Shown here piece after piece: positions 40,711 to 49,661 of a DNA stretch of 64,000 nucleotides (the stretch's first letter is position 1; each line of letters opens with the position of its first letter). The notes beneath the pieces are model-generated. The model was not told where the DNA came from. It saw only the letters and a list, made by a program, of their open reading frames with translations, and ran no database searches. A program made the translations under genes and the position numbers. The DNA comes from an uncultured Agrobacterium sp. (lineage in GTDB: Bacteria > Pseudomonadota > Alphaproteobacteria > Rhizobiales > Rhizobiaceae): the NCBI GenBank assembly GCA_913777615.1, contig CAJYTK010000020.1, forward strand, positions 62,001 to 126,000. The letters run 5' to 3'.

Positions 40711-40794
40711 CGAAAAGAGAAAGCTTGACGAATCCGTCCCTTCGGCTTCACTGACGATATTGCATTTGAAGACCGCATCATGTTCGGAGCCACC

Positions 40795-41550
40795 ATGTCC
40801 AAGCCCATCATCGCCATCCCTGCCGATATCAAACAGGTGGACGGTGCCGAGTGGCATGCGGCGCAGACGCAATATCTCGCCGCCGCGCTGAAGGTCGCAG
40901 GCGTCATGTCCCTGATCGTGCCGGCCTTCGAGAGTGGCAATGAGATCGATGCCATTCTCGACCGTGTAGACGGGCTGCTCGTTTCAGGCTCGGCCAGCAA
41001 TGTCCACCCCTCGCTTTACGGCGAGCAAGCAACCGATGCCGATGGCCCCTTCGATGCCGGGCGCGATGCGACCAGCCTCGATCTCATCCGCCGCGCGATC
41101 GATCGCGGCATTCCGATGCTGGCCATCTGCCGCGGCATTCAGGAGCTGAACGTGGCGCTTGGCGGCACGCTTGCCAGCGAAATTCAGGAACTGCCGGGAC
41201 GCTGGGACCACCGCAAGCCGGAAACGACAGAGCGCGACGTGATGTTTGGCATCCGCCAGCCGGTTCATGTGCGCGAGGGCTCCTGCATCGCCCAGCATCT
41301 GGGGCTTTCCGGCGAAATCCAGATCAACTCGGTTCATCGCCAGGCGATTGCGCAGACGGCACCAAGGCTACAGGTGGAAGCCACTGCCGAAGACGGCACC
41401 ATCGAAGCCGTTTCCGTCATCGACGCGAAAGGCTTTGCCATCGGCGTGCAGTGGCACCCGGAATATTGGGCCGAAACCGATGGCCCGTCGCGAGCACTTT
41501 TCGAAGCCTTCGGCAAGGCGGTGCGGGACTATCAGGCGAGCAAGGCGTAA
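40795..41550 (+). CDS. gamma-glutamyl-gamma-aminobutyrate hydrolase family protein (peptidase C26)
   Basis: Class-I glutamine amidotransferase-like hydrolase of 251 residues, similar to PuuD. The catalytic Cys112 is in AICRGIQELNVALGG, His221 and Glu223 in GVQWHPEYW. ATG 40795 is chosen because the conserved sequence starts MSKPIIAIPAD and GGAG precedes it. A role in putrescine or gamma-glutamyl amide turnover is the family expectation; no puu-like genes are next to it. Confidence 0.9.
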   Translation: MSKPIIAIPADIKQVDGAEWHAAQTQYLAAALKVAGVMSLIVPAFESGNEIDAILDRVDGLLVSGSASNVHPSLYGEQATDADGPFDAGRDATSLDLIRRAIDRGIPMLAICRGIQELNVALGGTLASEIQELPGRWDHRKPETTERDVMFGIRQPVHVREGSCIAQHLGLSGEIQINSVHRQAIAQTAPRLQVEATAEDGTIEAVSVIDAKGFAIGVQWHPEYWAETDGPSRALFEAFGKAVRDYQASKA

Positions 41551-41573
41551 AGCGCCTCGCTCACCTTATGCGA

Positions 41574-42536
41574 TTATTCCTTGACCGGTGTTTCCGGCAC
41601 GGGTGTGATAACCTTTCGCTCAGACAGCCAGCCGAGAACATTATCGGCCACCAGATCGGCCATGGCATTGCGTGTCGGTACTGATGCGGATGCCACATGC
41701 GGCAAGAGCGAGACGTTGTCGAAGGCCAAGAGCGCTTCCGGCACCTTCGGTTCCGCATAGAACACATCCAGACCGGCAGCGCCCAGCGTGCCGTCCTGCA
41801 AGGCCTGTATCAACGCATCTTCATCGACGCTTGAGCCGCGCCCGACATTGATGAACACGCCGTTCGGGCCAAGAGCGGACAGGATCTCACCATTGATGGC
41901 CTTATGCGTTTCCGGCGTGCCGGGCACGATGCAGATCAGAATATCGACCGCGCTCGCCATCTCCTTCAACGAGGCATGATAGGTGTAGGAGAGTTCATCA
42001 CGCTTGCTGCGCGTGTGATAGCCGATCTCCACCTTGAAGGGCTCCAGCCGCTTGGCGATCTCCTGGCCAATGCGGCCCATGCCGAACAGGCCCACCTTGC
42101 GACCGCGCAGCGAAAACGGCGAGAGCGCGAACGGCCCTTCCTTCACCCATTTGCCCTCACGCAGATAGGTCTCTGCCTGATAGAGGCGCCGCACGGTGTT
42201 GATCAGAAGCGCAATCGTCGTATCGGCCACTTCGTCGTTCAGCACATCCGGCGTGTTGGTAACGATGATGCCACGCTTGGCCGCATGCTTGGCATCGACG
42301 CCATCATAGCCCACGCCGAAATTGGCGATCACTTCCAGATTGGGAAGCGCATCGATCCAGGCCGCGTTGACGCTGCCGGAGACGGCCACTGCGCGAACGC
42401 GGTTCGCCACATCGGCGGAAATGGTGGGGGTCGCGCCCGCAGGTGCGGTCACGACCTCTACCTTGCCTTCGAAGCGTTCCAGAACGCGCGGATGGATTTT
42501 TCCCGGAACGAGAACGACGGGCTTTTGATCTGACAT
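41574..42536 (-). CDS. D-2-hydroxyacid dehydrogenase (glyoxylate/hydroxypyruvate reductase-like)
   Basis: 320 residues, NAD(P)-dependent. Rossmann loop GLFGMGRIGQEIAKRL (about 155), catalytic Arg in INVGRGSSVDEDAL, Glu in VFYAEP, and His in LLPHVASAS. Start ATG 42536 after AGAGGAA. It is convergent with the C26 hydrolase and is followed upstream by a LacI regulator on the same strand. Confidence 0.9.
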   Translation of the reverse strand: MSDQKPVVLVPGKIHPRVLERFEGKVEVVTAPAGATPTISADVANRVRAVAVSGSVNAAWIDALPNLEVIANFGVGYDGVDAKHAAKRGIIVTNTPDVLNDEVADTTIALLINTVRRLYQAETYLREGKWVKEGPFALSPFSLRGRKVGLFGMGRIGQEIAKRLEPFKVEIGYHTRSKRDELSYTYHASLKEMASAVDILICIVPGTPETHKAINGEILSALGPNGVFINVGRGSSVDEDALIQALQDGTLGAAGLDVFYAEPKVPEALLAFDNVSLLPHVASASVPTRNAMADLVADNVLGWLSERKVITPVPETPVKE

Positions 42537-42703
42537 GGGCGATGATTCCTCTTGCAATGCGCATCTCCAAGGACAGCGAACGATGCTCTCACGGGACATG
42601 CATGAAGCCTCAAAGCGGCGATACCGCTCTGCGATGGGAAAAGGCTAACCGATGCGCGTCAAAATCAAAACCCGCTAATGAACGAGAACGGTACTGTCGT
42701 TCA

Positions 42704-43726
42704 TCAATGTCGTGGAATGCAGGGTCCGGTGGATTGGCGGATGCGCATTTCCGGCTTGATCAGGTGAATGCCGTCCGGCTCATGGCTGCCCGCCAGCCTG
42801 TCGAGCAGGGCACGCGCCGCAAGCCGCCCGACTTCCGCCTGGCCGTTGGATACGGTCGTCAGCGATGGCGTGGAGATCGACGCTTCTTCCAGATCGTCAT
42901 AGCCGGTGACGGAAATATCCTTGCCCGGAACGAAGCCTGCGCGCGAAATGCCGTTCATCAGGCCGATGGCGACAAGGTCGTTCCAGCACACCGCAGCCGT
43001 CGGCTTTTGCGGCAGCGACAGGAAGTTGACAGCCGCCTCGAAGCCGCCCTGCTTGGAGCGTGCGCCTGGAATGCGCAGGTTCGGATCGACATCGATCCCC
43101 GCCTTGCGCAGCGCATTCACATAGCCCTGATAGCGATCGCGCCCGGTCGATGTCTGGTCCGTGCCGCCCACCATGGCAATGGTCCGGTGGCCAAGGCTGA
43201 TCAGGTGGTTGGTGGCAAGCGAAATGCCATAGCTGTCATCGCCGCGAAATGTCGGCATGTCGACACCATCCATGGAGCGCGCCACCAGAATGGCGGGCAT
43301 GCCGTTTTCTTCCGCAAGCTTCAAATCCTCGGTCGGCGTACCGATGGCCGGAGACATGATCACGCCGTCGCTGCCAAGCTGCAGCAGCGTTTCCAGAAAC
43401 GTGCGCTGCTTTTCGACCGAGTCGTAATGGTTGGACAGAATGAAGGTCTGGCGGCTGCGGTCCAGTTCGCTTTCGATGGCTTTGAGAATTTCCCCGTAGA
43501 ACGGGTTCATCACATCATGGAAGACGACGCCGATAATGCCGGAGCGGGAGGTGCGAAGGCTGGCGGCACGGCGGTTATAGATATAGCCCAGCGCACGGGC
43601 CTGGTCCTTGATCTTCTCGCGCGTGTCGGCAGCCACGAGCGGGCTGTCGCGCAGTGCAAGAGAAATGGTGGCTGTCGAAAGCCCCAGGCTTTCGGCAATG
43701 GTTGAAAGTTTGACCTTTTGCGCCAT
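42704..43726 (-). CDS. LacI family transcriptional regulator
   Basis: 340 residues. N-terminal helix-turn-helix VKLSTIAESLGLSTATISLALRDSPLVAADTREKI and hinge ASLRTSRSG, then a periplasmic-binding-protein-like sugar domain. The hydroxyacid dehydrogenase lies downstream on the same strand. The long palindrome upstream is its probable operator. Confidence 0.92.
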   Translation of the reverse strand: MAQKVKLSTIAESLGLSTATISLALRDSPLVAADTREKIKDQARALGYIYNRRAASLRTSRSGIIGVVFHDVMNPFYGEILKAIESELDRSRQTFILSNHYDSVEKQRTFLETLLQLGSDGVIMSPAIGTPTEDLKLAEENGMPAILVARSMDGVDMPTFRGDDSYGISLATNHLISLGHRTIAMVGGTDQTSTGRDRYQGYVNALRKAGIDVDPNLRIPGARSKQGGFEAAVNFLSLPQKPTAAVCWNDLVAIGLMNGISRAGFVPGKDISVTGYDDLEEASISTPSLTTVSNGQAEVGRLAARALLDRLAGSHEPDGIHLIKPEMRIRQSTGPCIPRH

Positions 43727-43763
43727 GTCCCCTCCCCGAGATTGCGCATCGCCTCCCGGCGAC

Positions 43764-43791
43764 GTTTAAATTGTGACTAAACAATTTAAAC
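43764..43791. promoter_or_regulatory. 28-bp palindromic operator upstream of the LacI gene
   Basis: GTTTAAATTGT, spacer GACTAA, ACAATTTAAAC: 11 perfect base pairs, 38 bases before the LacI start. The position fits autorepression; related TTTAAT/ATTTAA boxes continue to 43860. Confidence 0.6.
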
Positions 43792-43848
43792 AAAACGCGC
43801 AAGAGGTTTAATATTTGCACAAACTGTTAAAAAGAACGCTTAAATTAT

Positions 43849-44358
43849 TTAATCGATTATATCGAAAGCTTGCAGGTTGGAATCGATGGCGCGCAGCAGT
43901 TTGACCACCGTCTTCACCTCCTTGGCCGATAGCCCGTCCACGGCGCGGGCGCTGCAAGCCGCAAGTGAGGCGTTGATATGATCGACGCTTTTCTGGCCCG
44001 ATTCCGTCAGCTTCACCATGGTCAGCCGGCCATCTCCTTCACCGGCGCTGCGCTCCACGAAGCCCTGTGCTTCCATGCGGCCAATCGTGCGCGTCATGGT
44101 GGGAGCCTTGACGCCAAGCTTCTGGGCAATCTGGCCTGGCGTCATGCTGCCTTCCTGCGCCAGCGCCAGGATCACGCCGTCCTGCCCGGCATAAAGGCCG
44201 CTCGCTGCCAGATTGTGGCTAAGCGCGGTACGCATGGAGCGTGCGGCCTGTGTGATGGATTGCGCAAGCTCTTCCGGGTTGAAGGCTATGTCCTTCTTCT
44301 TCTGCGACTTGTCTTTCTTGGATGCCTTGTCCTTCTTCGAGACCTTGTCCTTGCTCAT
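43849..44358 (-). CDS. MarR family transcriptional regulator
   Basis: 169 residues. A lysine-rich N-terminus (SKKDKASKKDKSQKKKD, about 6-23) precedes a winged helix: GQIAQKLGVKAPTMTRTIGRMEAQGFVERS. The basic tail is not part of the usual fold and may aid DNA binding. It is divergent from the creatininase-family gene with 79 bases between, so it probably controls it. Confidence 0.9.
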   Translation of the reverse strand: MSKDKVSKKDKASKKDKSQKKKDIAFNPEELAQSITQAARSMRTALSHNLAASGLYAGQDGVILALAQEGSMTPGQIAQKLGVKAPTMTRTIGRMEAQGFVERSAGEGDGRLTMVKLTESGQKSVDHINASLAACSARAVDGLSAKEVKTVVKLLRAIDSNLQAFDIID

Positions 44359-44437
44359 TCAGCCCGTGCCTTTTGCCAGATCGCGAAACGACTATATGAT
44401 GTTGTAACTTTTAACGAATATAGGCGCAGATCGCCAT

Positions 44438-45229
44438 ATGCCACACACATACACGCAATTTGACGACGAAACGATAACAGACGGATTTCACCCTCGGGAG
44501 ACGATCGCGGTGCTGCCGCTCGGCGCGCATGAGCAGCATGGTCCACATCTGCCCTTCGAAACGGACACGCTGATCGCAAAAGGCATCGTCACACGCCTGA
44601 AGGCAGCGCTGCCGCAGGATTTTCCCGTCACCTTCCTGCCTGTCGAACCCATAGGCTACTCCATCGAACATATGGATGTGGAAGGTACCAAGACGCTTGC
44701 CTTCGATGAGGCCGTCAACCGCTGGCTCGACATCGCACGCGCCCAGCATGAAAAGGGCATCGTCAAATTCGTCATGCTGAACGCCCATGGTGGCAATTCG
44801 CCGCTCCTCACAATCGTCGCCACCGAAGCGCGCAGGCGCTTCAACATGCTGGCCGTTGCCACCAGCTGGACGCGCTTCGGCCTGCCCGAGGGGCTGATTG
44901 CGCCACAAGACAAGGCCATCGACATCCATGGCGGCGATATCGAAACCTCGGTGATGCTCGCACTCGCTCCGAACGAAGTCGCCATGGACAAGGCCGCGAA
45001 TTTCCCCTCGCGCCAGAGTGAATTTGCCAGCCGCTTCACCCATCTGCGCGCCTATGGCCCGCATGCGTTCGGCTGGATGATGAGCGACCTGAACCGCCAA
45101 GGCGTGGCCGGAAATGCCGCCGCTGCGAGCGCTGAAAAGGGCGAGGCGATCATCGCCCATTCGGTGCGCGGCTTGATTGCGCTTCTGGACGACGTTCGTG
45201 CCTTTGATATGAGGGCATTCGATGCCTGA
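44438..45229 (+). CDS. creatininase family protein
   Basis: 263 residues. Metal-binding residues sit in LPLGAHEQHGPHLPFETDT and HGGDIETSVML; NAHGGNSPLL is also diagnostic. Creatinine amidohydrolases and related enzymes (for example MftE-like or FAPy deformylase homologues) share this fold, so the substrate is open. The neighbouring MarR gene suggests inducible expression by a small molecule. Confidence 0.88.
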   Translation: MPHTYTQFDDETITDGFHPRETIAVLPLGAHEQHGPHLPFETDTLIAKGIVTRLKAALPQDFPVTFLPVEPIGYSIEHMDVEGTKTLAFDEAVNRWLDIARAQHEKGIVKFVMLNAHGGNSPLLTIVATEARRRFNMLAVATSWTRFGLPEGLIAPQDKAIDIHGGDIETSVMLALAPNEVAMDKAANFPSRQSEFASRFTHLRAYGPHAFGWMMSDLNRQGVAGNAAAASAEKGEAIIAHSVRGLIALLDDVRAFDMRAFDA

Positions 45230-45328
45230 AGCGTAGTCCACGCAAAACCGTACGGCGGTTTTGCGATCAGGAGATGCGACAAGAGGAGGACCTGACGCGT
45301 CGGGAACGAACCTGAAAGATCACGACGC
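45229..45328 (-). repeat. MITE-like repeat, TAAAGC family, copy 3 (inverted)
   Basis: The reverse complement of this stretch aligns with 33101-33207: CGTGATCTTTCA near one end, CCTCTTGTCGCAT in the middle, and a hairpin CGCAAAACCG/CGGTTTTGCG (45241-45265). It begins at the last base of the creatininase stop. Further palindromic material (TAGAGCGTC...GACACTCTA, about 45390-45432) follows in the same 310-base gap; no gene is seen. Confidence 0.7.
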
Positions 45329-45539
45329 CATTTGGCCGTTCGTGCGAACTGGAAGTCGGTTTTGCGACAACGCCAAGCGGCGCAATGGCGTAGAGCGTCA
45401 TCGAACAGATCCGAAAGCTCGCGACACTCTACCATCAAAATTCTTGAACAGAATTTCTTTGAACTGCCTTCTTCGCAAGCCTATATGAACGGCAACATTT
45501 TGTCTGTCGCGCCAACCGGCCGCATATTCGAGGTTTTTC

Positions 45540-46694
45540 ATGACCGAAGCAAACACCGCCTCCCCCGCAGCGCCAAAGCCCATCCCCGTTACCGTGCTGA
45601 CCGGGTATCTGGGTGCCGGCAAGACCACGTTGCTGAACCGCATTCTGACCGAGAACCACGGCAAGAAATATGCCGTCATCGTCAACGAGTTCGGTGAAAT
45701 CGGCATCGACAACGACCTGATCGTGGAATCGGACGAAGAAATCTACGAGATGAACAATGGCTGCATTTGCTGCACGGTGCGCGGTGACCTGATCCGCGTC
45801 GTCGAAGGCCTGATGCGCCGTCCCGACCGTTTCGACGGCATCATCGTCGAAACCACCGGCCTTGCAGATCCCGTTCCCGTCGCCCAGACCTTCTTCATGG
45901 ATGACGATGTGCGCGCCAAGACCGAACTCGATGCTGTCGTGGCGCTGGTCGATGCCAAGCACCTGCCGCTGCGCCTGAAGGACAGCCGCGAGGCCGAGGA
46001 CCAGATCGCCTTTGCCGATGTCGTCGTGATCAACAAGAGCGATCTCGTGACCAAGGAAGAACTGGCCCGCATCGAAGACATCGTGCGCGCCATCAACCCG
46101 TCGGCGCGCATCTACAAGACCGAACGCTCCGGCGTCGATCTTGTCCGCGTGCTGGATCAGGGCGCCTTCAACCTGGAACGTGCGCTGGAAAACGACCCGC
46201 ACTTCCTCGAGCACGGCCATGAGGATCACGTCTGCGGCCCCGATTGCGACCACCATCACCACGATCACGACCACCACCATCATGGGCATGATCACGATCA
46301 TCACGGGCATGACCACCACGGTCACGACCATGATCACGACCACCATCATCACGGCCACGATCATGACCATCACGCGCCGTCGCCCATCCATGATGTGACG
46401 GTCCAGTCCATTTCGCTGCGCGGCGGCGAGATGAATCCCGAGCGCTTCTTCCCCTGGATTCAGAAGGTAACGCAGACCGACGGTCCGAACATTCTGCGCC
46501 TTAAAGGGATCATCGCCTTCAAGGGCGATGCCGAGCGTTACGTGGTGCAGGGTGTCCACATGATTATCGAGGGCGATCACCAGCGTCCGTGGAAGGAAGG
46601 CGAAAAGCGCGAAAGCCGCCTCGTCTTCATCGGCCGCGAACTCGATCGCGCAAAGCTGGAAGCCAGCTTTCATGCGTGTGAAGCGAAGGCGTAA
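45540..46694 (+). CDS. CobW/ZNG1-type GTP-binding metallochaperone
   Basis: 384 residues. P-loop [17 protein letters not shown] (about 19-35), the metal site GCICC near 75, VVINKSD guanine-specificity motif, and a C-terminal CobW_C domain (RFFPWIQK). An insert of about 45 residues (DNA 46246-46374) is almost all His, Asp and Gly, which suggests metal storage or delivery, most likely zinc. It is followed by a WD40 protein on the same strand. Confidence 0.93.
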   Translation: MTEANTASPAAPKPIPVTVLTGYLGAGKTTLLNRILTENHGKKYAVIVNEFGEIGIDNDLIVESDEEIYEMNNGCICCTVRGDLIRVVEGLMRRPDRFDGIIVETTGLADPVPVAQTFFMDDDVRAKTELDAVVALVDAKHLPLRLKDSREAEDQIAFADVVVINKSDLVTKEELARIEDIVRAINPSARIYKTERSGVDLVRVLDQGAFNLERALENDPHFLEHGHEDHVCGPDCDHHHHDHDHHHHGHDHDHHGHDHHGHDHDHDHHHHGHDHDHHAPSPIHDVTVQSISLRGGEMNPERFFPWIQKVTQTDGPNILRLKGIIAFKGDAERYVVQGVHMIIEGDHQRPWKEGEKRESRLVFIGRELDRAKLEASFHACEAKA

Positions 46695-46778
46695 ACTGCT
46701 CACTTGATGCCGGCCCAGCGCAAGTCAGGCCGGCACAGGCAGCTTTGGCCCCGCCCTCTCCTCCTGCGTCCTCCTCGG

Positions 46779-46799
46779 CCCTCGGGTCAAGCCCGAGGG
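46779..46799. repeat. REP-like palindrome, CTCGGG family, copy 3
   Basis: CCCTCGGG, spacer TCAAG, CCCGAGGG in the gap between the CobW and WD40 genes. Confidence 0.65.
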
Positions 46800-46894
46800 T
46801 GACCCGAGGCTCCACGCCGCACAGGGTGGACGAAAACAAACCACCCCACCCCATACCGCAGCCAAAACACATACAGACGAAAGACTCATCGCCC

Positions 46895-47884
46895 ATGCCC
46901 ACCGTTGCTCCTCTTGACCTTGAAGGCCACGTCGTCGCGGCGCATTTTCTGGGCGATATTCCGCTATTTGCCACCGCCGCCGGCACCATTCACCGCCTGG
47001 ATGGCGGCGAGAAGGTGACCGAGGCCCACCAGGGCCTGCTCACCTGCATCCGCGATCCCCACAGCGCAACGCTTCTAACCGGCGGCGAAGATGGAAAGGT
47101 GCTTCGCGTTGGCCATGACGGCACTGTAACCGAGCTTGCCCATGTGCCGCGCAAGTGGATCAACGTTGTGGCGGGAGGCCCGCAGAAGGCCGTGGCCTAT
47201 GGCGTGGGCAAGTCAAGCTTCGTGCGCCTCTCCGACGGCACCACCAAGGAGTTCAAGGAAGAGCGCACGGTGGAAGGCATTGCCTTTGCGCCAAAGGGTC
47301 TGCGCATCGCCGCTGCCCGCTACAATGGCGTGACGCTGCACTGGGTGGCAACTGCCGGCGATCCGGTCGATCTGGAATGGAAAGGCGCTCATACCAGCGT
47401 CACCTTCTCCCCCGATGGCCGCTTCCTCGTGACAAGCATGCAGGAAAACGCTCTTCATGGCTGGAAACTCGATGCCCCGAAGGGCGCCGACGCCCGCCAC
47501 ATGCGCATGACCGGCTATCCCGGCAAGGTGAAATCGCTCTCCTGGTCGCCCAAAGGCAAATGGCTGGCCTCGTCGGGCGCTCCTGCGGCAATCGTCTGGC
47601 CGTTTTCCGGCAAGGATGGCCCTATGGGCAAGGCGCCGGAAGAACTCGGTACCCGCGGCAATATCATGGCAGCCCAGGTCGCATTCCATCCGGCTGACGA
47701 CGTGCTGGCCATCGGCTTCATCGATGGCATGATTCTTGGCGTGCGCATGGCAGACGGCAAGGAAGCGCTTCTGCGCCGCCCTGGCAAGGGCGCAATCTCC
47801 GGCCTCTCCTGGAGCGCCAACGGCAAGCTGCTGGCCTTCGCGTCCGAAGCTGGCGATTGCGGCATCGTCGATATCTCGGCGTGA
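46895..47884 (+). CDS. WD40 repeat protein
   Basis: 329 residues with repeated SPDGRFLVTS/SPKGKWLAS-type blades (six or seven propeller repeats). No signal peptide, so probably cytoplasmic. It has been seen next to CobW-type GTPases in rhizobia from memory; if so the propeller may be a partner or scaffold. ATG 46895 is chosen because similarity begins there; the ribosome site is weak. Confidence 0.8.
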   Translation: MPTVAPLDLEGHVVAAHFLGDIPLFATAAGTIHRLDGGEKVTEAHQGLLTCIRDPHSATLLTGGEDGKVLRVGHDGTVTELAHVPRKWINVVAGGPQKAVAYGVGKSSFVRLSDGTTKEFKEERTVEGIAFAPKGLRIAAARYNGVTLHWVATAGDPVDLEWKGAHTSVTFSPDGRFLVTSMQENALHGWKLDAPKGADARHMRMTGYPGKVKSLSWSPKGKWLASSGAPAAIVWPFSGKDGPMGKAPEELGTRGNIMAAQVAFHPADDVLAIGFIDGMILGVRMADGKEALLRRPGKGAISGLSWSANGKLLAFASEAGDCGIVDISA

Positions 47885-47940
47885 CCGGGGGCCGGCACCT
47901 GCCAGCCATCCGGCTCGACCTTAAAGCGTGCCCGCCACCC

Positions 47941-48387
47941 TCACCACGTCAGTTCCACCTGTGCCCGACCGTCGGAGGTGCGCTCCACGGTGCGGCCACT
48001 CGCATCCACATTGCAGTGAACGCGCTGACGGAAGGCGGAGAAGCTGTCGAAGGTGACGACATCGACCGGATCGTCGAAATGCATCGTCAGCCGAAAGCGC
48101 TCCGGGTCGCCGCCGAGTGACTGCACGCCGAGGATCGCGCCGGTGAAAGGCTGGCCGAGATAGTAGCCGCTGACGCGTGACCCCAGCATATAAGGATTGA
48201 ACGGCGGGCGATTGCCCACTGCGGCATGAAGCGTGTTCCAGTCCCGGTAGCCGTATTGGGCCGCGATCAGCTCCAGCGCGCGCGAATGACCGATCGTCGT
48301 GCCTTCGCCGGCAAGTCCGGCGCGAAGGCGCTTCGCCTGATCTTTCAGCGTATCGAGACTGGGTAGAGGTAGTGTCGTGTTCCGCAT
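47941..48387 (-). CDS. glyoxalase-related domain protein
   Basis: 148 residues. The opening SLDTLKDQAKRLRAGLAGEG...SHALELIAAQYGYRDWNTLHAA-like pattern is the signature of the glyoxalase-related family (PF20066). The C-terminal half carries a small beta domain. Function unknown. Confidence 0.75.
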   Translation of the reverse strand: MRNTTLPLPSLDTLKDQAKRLRAGLAGEGTTIGHSRALELIAAQYGYRDWNTLHAAVGNRPPFNPYMLGSRVSGYYLGQPFTGAILGVQSLGGDPERFRLTMHFDDPVDVVTFDSFSAFRQRVHCNVDASGRTVERTSDGRAQVELTW

Positions 48388-48597
48388 GGCGGTTCTCCTG
48401 CATCGGCATACGTCGTTTGAGGAGGGGTCCGCATTGCCACCGTCTGCATGCCTGAAAAGGGAATGACCGTATCGGAGGTTTGAAAGAGAGTTTCACCAAA
48501 GCTGTGACGCTTGCGGACGGCAGGGACTCTCGCCCTGACGCCGTCTTTAGCGGATTTCGGGGTGACGGTCAAACAGGATGCCCCAGAGCTCCCGCGC

Positions 48598-48632
48598 TTT
48601 AAAAAGGGCGCCGCGGCTGCCCGCAGCGCCCT
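48598..48632 (-). terminator. Terminator of ompW
   Basis: On the minus strand AGGGCGC, GC-rich loop, GCGCCCT followed by TTTTTAAAG. It lies directly after the ompW stop (48638). Confidence 0.75.
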
Positions 48633-48637
48633 CCTCC

Positions 48638-49321
48638 CTAGAACCGGTAGGTCACACCGGCACCGACAAGCCACGGATCGAGCTTGGCCTTGCCGCTGAT
48701 GTCACCGAAAGCGTCGCTCGTTGCCGTCCACTTCGTATCGAGGAAGATCTTCTTCACGTCGAAGTTCACGCCCCAGTTCTTCGTCACCATATAGTCGAAG
48801 CCGACCTGCACGGCCGCACCGAAATCGTTCTTCACATCCAGATTGCTGAAGCCCGGCTTTTCGCTCTGGTGATAGAAGAGCGAGTAGTTCACGCCAGCAC
48901 CCACATAGGGTTTGAAGGCGCCGAAATCGGTGAAGTGATATTGCAGCGTCAGCGTTGGCGGCAAGAGCCAGGTCTTGCCGACATCGATCTCGCCAAGTGC
49001 CCCTGTTGTGTTGATCTTGGAAAAGGTCGTGCCGAGAATGAGTTCGGCGGCGATGTTGTCGGTGAAGAAGTAGCTGATATCGAATTCCGGGATCACCGTG
49101 TCCGAATAAGAGAGCCCAGCACCCGGCACGCCGTTGATCATGCCGCTGTCATGGGTGAGAACACCGAGCGCTCGAACGCGGATCATCCACGGGCTTGCCG
49201 CAGCGATCGCTTCTTCAGCCGTGGGGGCCGGCGCAATTTGTGCCAGGTCCGCCGCGAAGGCAATGCCGGGCAGAGCGCAGCACAAAAGCGGAAGGATGGC
49301 TTTTCGGATGGTCGCAAACAC
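48638..49321 (-). CDS. ompW: OmpW family outer membrane protein
   Basis: 227 residues, an eight-stranded beta barrel. Signal peptide MFATIRKAILPLLCCALPGIAFA; WMIRVRALGVLTHDSG near the mature start, LPPTLTLQYHF and FKPYVGAGVNYS are family blocks; the C-terminal YRF is a normal barrel end. OmpW proteins pass small hydrophobic compounds and are often controlled by oxygen; a matching FNR-type box lies upstream. Confidence 0.92.
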   Translation of the reverse strand: MFATIRKAILPLLCCALPGIAFAADLAQIAPAPTAEEAIAAASPWMIRVRALGVLTHDSGMINGVPGAGLSYSDTVIPEFDISYFFTDNIAAELILGTTFSKINTTGALGEIDVGKTWLLPPTLTLQYHFTDFGAFKPYVGAGVNYSLFYHQSEKPGFSNLDVKNDFGAAVQVGFDYMVTKNWGVNFDVKKIFLDTKWTATSDAFGDISGKAKLDPWLVGAGVTYRF

Positions 49322-49447
49322 GTTTTCTCTCCTTGATCAGATCGATGAACACGCGTCTTCGCTTGGCGCCCGCAAGGTTTGGACTCGGCGCAAAAGAGCG
49401 GAGAAGGTGTGTCGCGCCTTTCCTATCTCTTCGAACGACTGAGGCAT

Positions 49448-49461
49448 TTGAGGTGGATCAA
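49448..49461 (-). promoter_or_regulatory. FNR/FixK-type box upstream of ompW
   Basis: Minus-strand TTGATCCACCTCAA, close to TTGAT-N4-ATCAA. It is 127 bases upstream of the ompW start, so it may be the anaerobic activator site. It also lies 200 bases before the divergent chemoreceptor. The rest of 49322-49661 is AT-rich near 49530-49565 and holds no gene. Confidence 0.55.
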
Positions 49462-49661
49462 ATCGCATGGAAAGGCTCAAGCCCTGGCGCCTTTTGCTGT
49501 GGGAGGCCAGAGATTTACGAAACCTTAACCACGCCAAAACAGATTTTTATTATTAACTATAATTAGTTCGATCTAAACCTATCTTTGCGACGTTATCTCC
49601 CGGACTCAAGCTATGACCCTAATGCCGCATCTGGCGATCGAGGGCCCGGAGAAAGACAACC

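Noticed and set aside
46246-46374. Dense CAC/GAC/CAT repeats that look like a short-repeat array
   Set aside because: They are codons of the His/Asp-rich insert of the CobW protein, in frame, with no spacer structure; not CRISPR or a microsatellite array.
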